NCBI RefSeq assembly: GCF_025751435.1
Contig: NZ_JAOWKY010000001.1
Location: 611,001-675,000, forward strand
Length of the DNA: 64,000 nt
Direction of reading: 5' to 3'
Origin: Albidovulum marisflavi
GTDB taxonomy: Bacteria; Pseudomonadota; Alphaproteobacteria; Rhodobacterales; Rhodobacteraceae
Part shown: positions 63,736-64,000 of the stretch, piece after piece
Layout: each line of letters opens with the position of its first letter
Position numbering within the stretch: the first letter of the stretch is position 1
Translations under genes and position numbers: made by a program
Notes under the pieces: generated by a model
What the model saw: only the letters and a program-made list of their open reading frames with translations
Told to the model about the DNA's origin: nothing
Databases searched by the model: none

Positions 63736-64000
63736 CCGAAGTGCTGAAGGTGCGCGACCTGTCCGTGCGGTTCCGCCAGGACGGCCGGATGATCGAGGCG
63801 GTGAAGGGCGTCAGCTTCGTCATTCGCAAGGGCGAAACCGTCGCGCTGGTCGGCGAAAGCGGTTCGGGCAAGTCCGTCACGGCGCTGTCTACGGTGGATT
63901 TGCTCAGCGGCAGCGCGACCATTTCCGGTTCCATCACCTATCTGGGGCAGGAAATGGTCGGCGCGCCCGAGCCGCTGCTGCGCAAGGTGCGCGGCAATGA
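63732..64000 (+). CDS. yejF: Peptide ABC transporter ATP-binding protein YejF, 3' truncated by window end
   Basis: The first 89 codons are visible. They begin VLKVRDLSVRFRQDGRMIEAVKGVSF and contain Walker A GESGSGKSVTALS. YejF proteins are usually fused double ATPases of over 500 residues; the second half and signature motif are beyond the edge. The ATG overlaps the yejE stop (ATGA), so this is the operon's fourth gene. Confidence 0.9.
   Translation, partial: MTEVLKVRDLSVRFRQDGRMIEAVKGVSFVIRKGETVALVGESGSGKSVTALSTVDLLSGSATISGSITYLGQEMVGAPEPLLRKVRGN

Overview
The window looks like chromosomal DNA from a Rhodobacteraceae (Roseobacter-group) alphaproteobacterium. This rests on high GC content, the alphaproteobacterial families DUF1013/TrcR, DUF2794, DUF1674 and DUF3035, a CycM-type membrane cytochrome c552, a zinc-ribbon DinB, a 41-residue L36, and an N-methylglutamate/methylated-amine gene set. 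It is ordinary core chromosome with metabolic islands. I see no transposase, integrase, phage gene, CRISPR array or plasmid function. No gene-free stretch exceeds about 210 bases.

Layout. 1-4077: a four-gene operon, truncated by the window edge, for an N-methylglutamate synthase-like enzyme (class II amidotransferase, GXGXG and FMN subunits) and a type III glutamine synthetase/gamma-glutamylmethylamide synthetase. 4243-9510: an aldehyde dehydrogenase, a non-pyrrolysine MttB-type methyltransferase and a trimethylamine/dimethylglycine dehydrogenase-like flavo-Fe/S oxidoreductase. Together these suggest catabolism of methylated amines or betaines. 9608-24533: housekeeping genes (truB, rbfA, dapB, an SDHAF4-like factor, rsmB, heparinase-like, purH, lspA, a lipoprotein, an M16 protease pair, mutL, rmuC). 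24530-27818: a histidine-phosphatase-like protein, an OmpR regulator and a hybrid PAS histidine kinase. This block is divergent from 28014-36778, a branched-chain-amino-acid-type ABC transporter flanked by an acyl-CoA synthetase and a PaaK-like ligase, probably for uptake and CoA activation of an organic acid.

36872-44144: a secreted pseudo-caspase with two peptidoglycan-binding domains, a methyltransferase, rpmJ, tRNA-Val(GAC), an N-formylglutamate amidohydrolase, dinB, and an inorganic-carbon cluster (beta-carbonic anhydrase, SbtA-like bicarbonate transporter, PII-like protein). 44290-59445: a degenerate Hpt-like protein, leucyl aminopeptidase with NlpC/P60, DUF2794, RNase T2, trcR, recR-ybaB-dnaX with the SRP RNA gene just upstream, a GST, small hypotheticals, a Tat-exported CpdB-like nucleotidase, nudC, an SRPBCC protein, pheA and cycM. 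59599-64000: a YejABEF-type peptide/microcin C ABC transporter, cut in yejF by the window end.

The most interesting points are the SbtA/PII-like/carbonic anhydrase cluster in an apparent heterotroph, the MttB-like gene without a neighbouring corrinoid protein, the perfect 16-bp palindrome at 4163-4178, the PaaK-like ligase with an altered nucleotide loop, and several proteins that keep a fold but lack catalytic residues (caspase-like, second M16 protease, histidine phosphatase, Hpt-like). Function calls come from motif reading alone; no database search was run.
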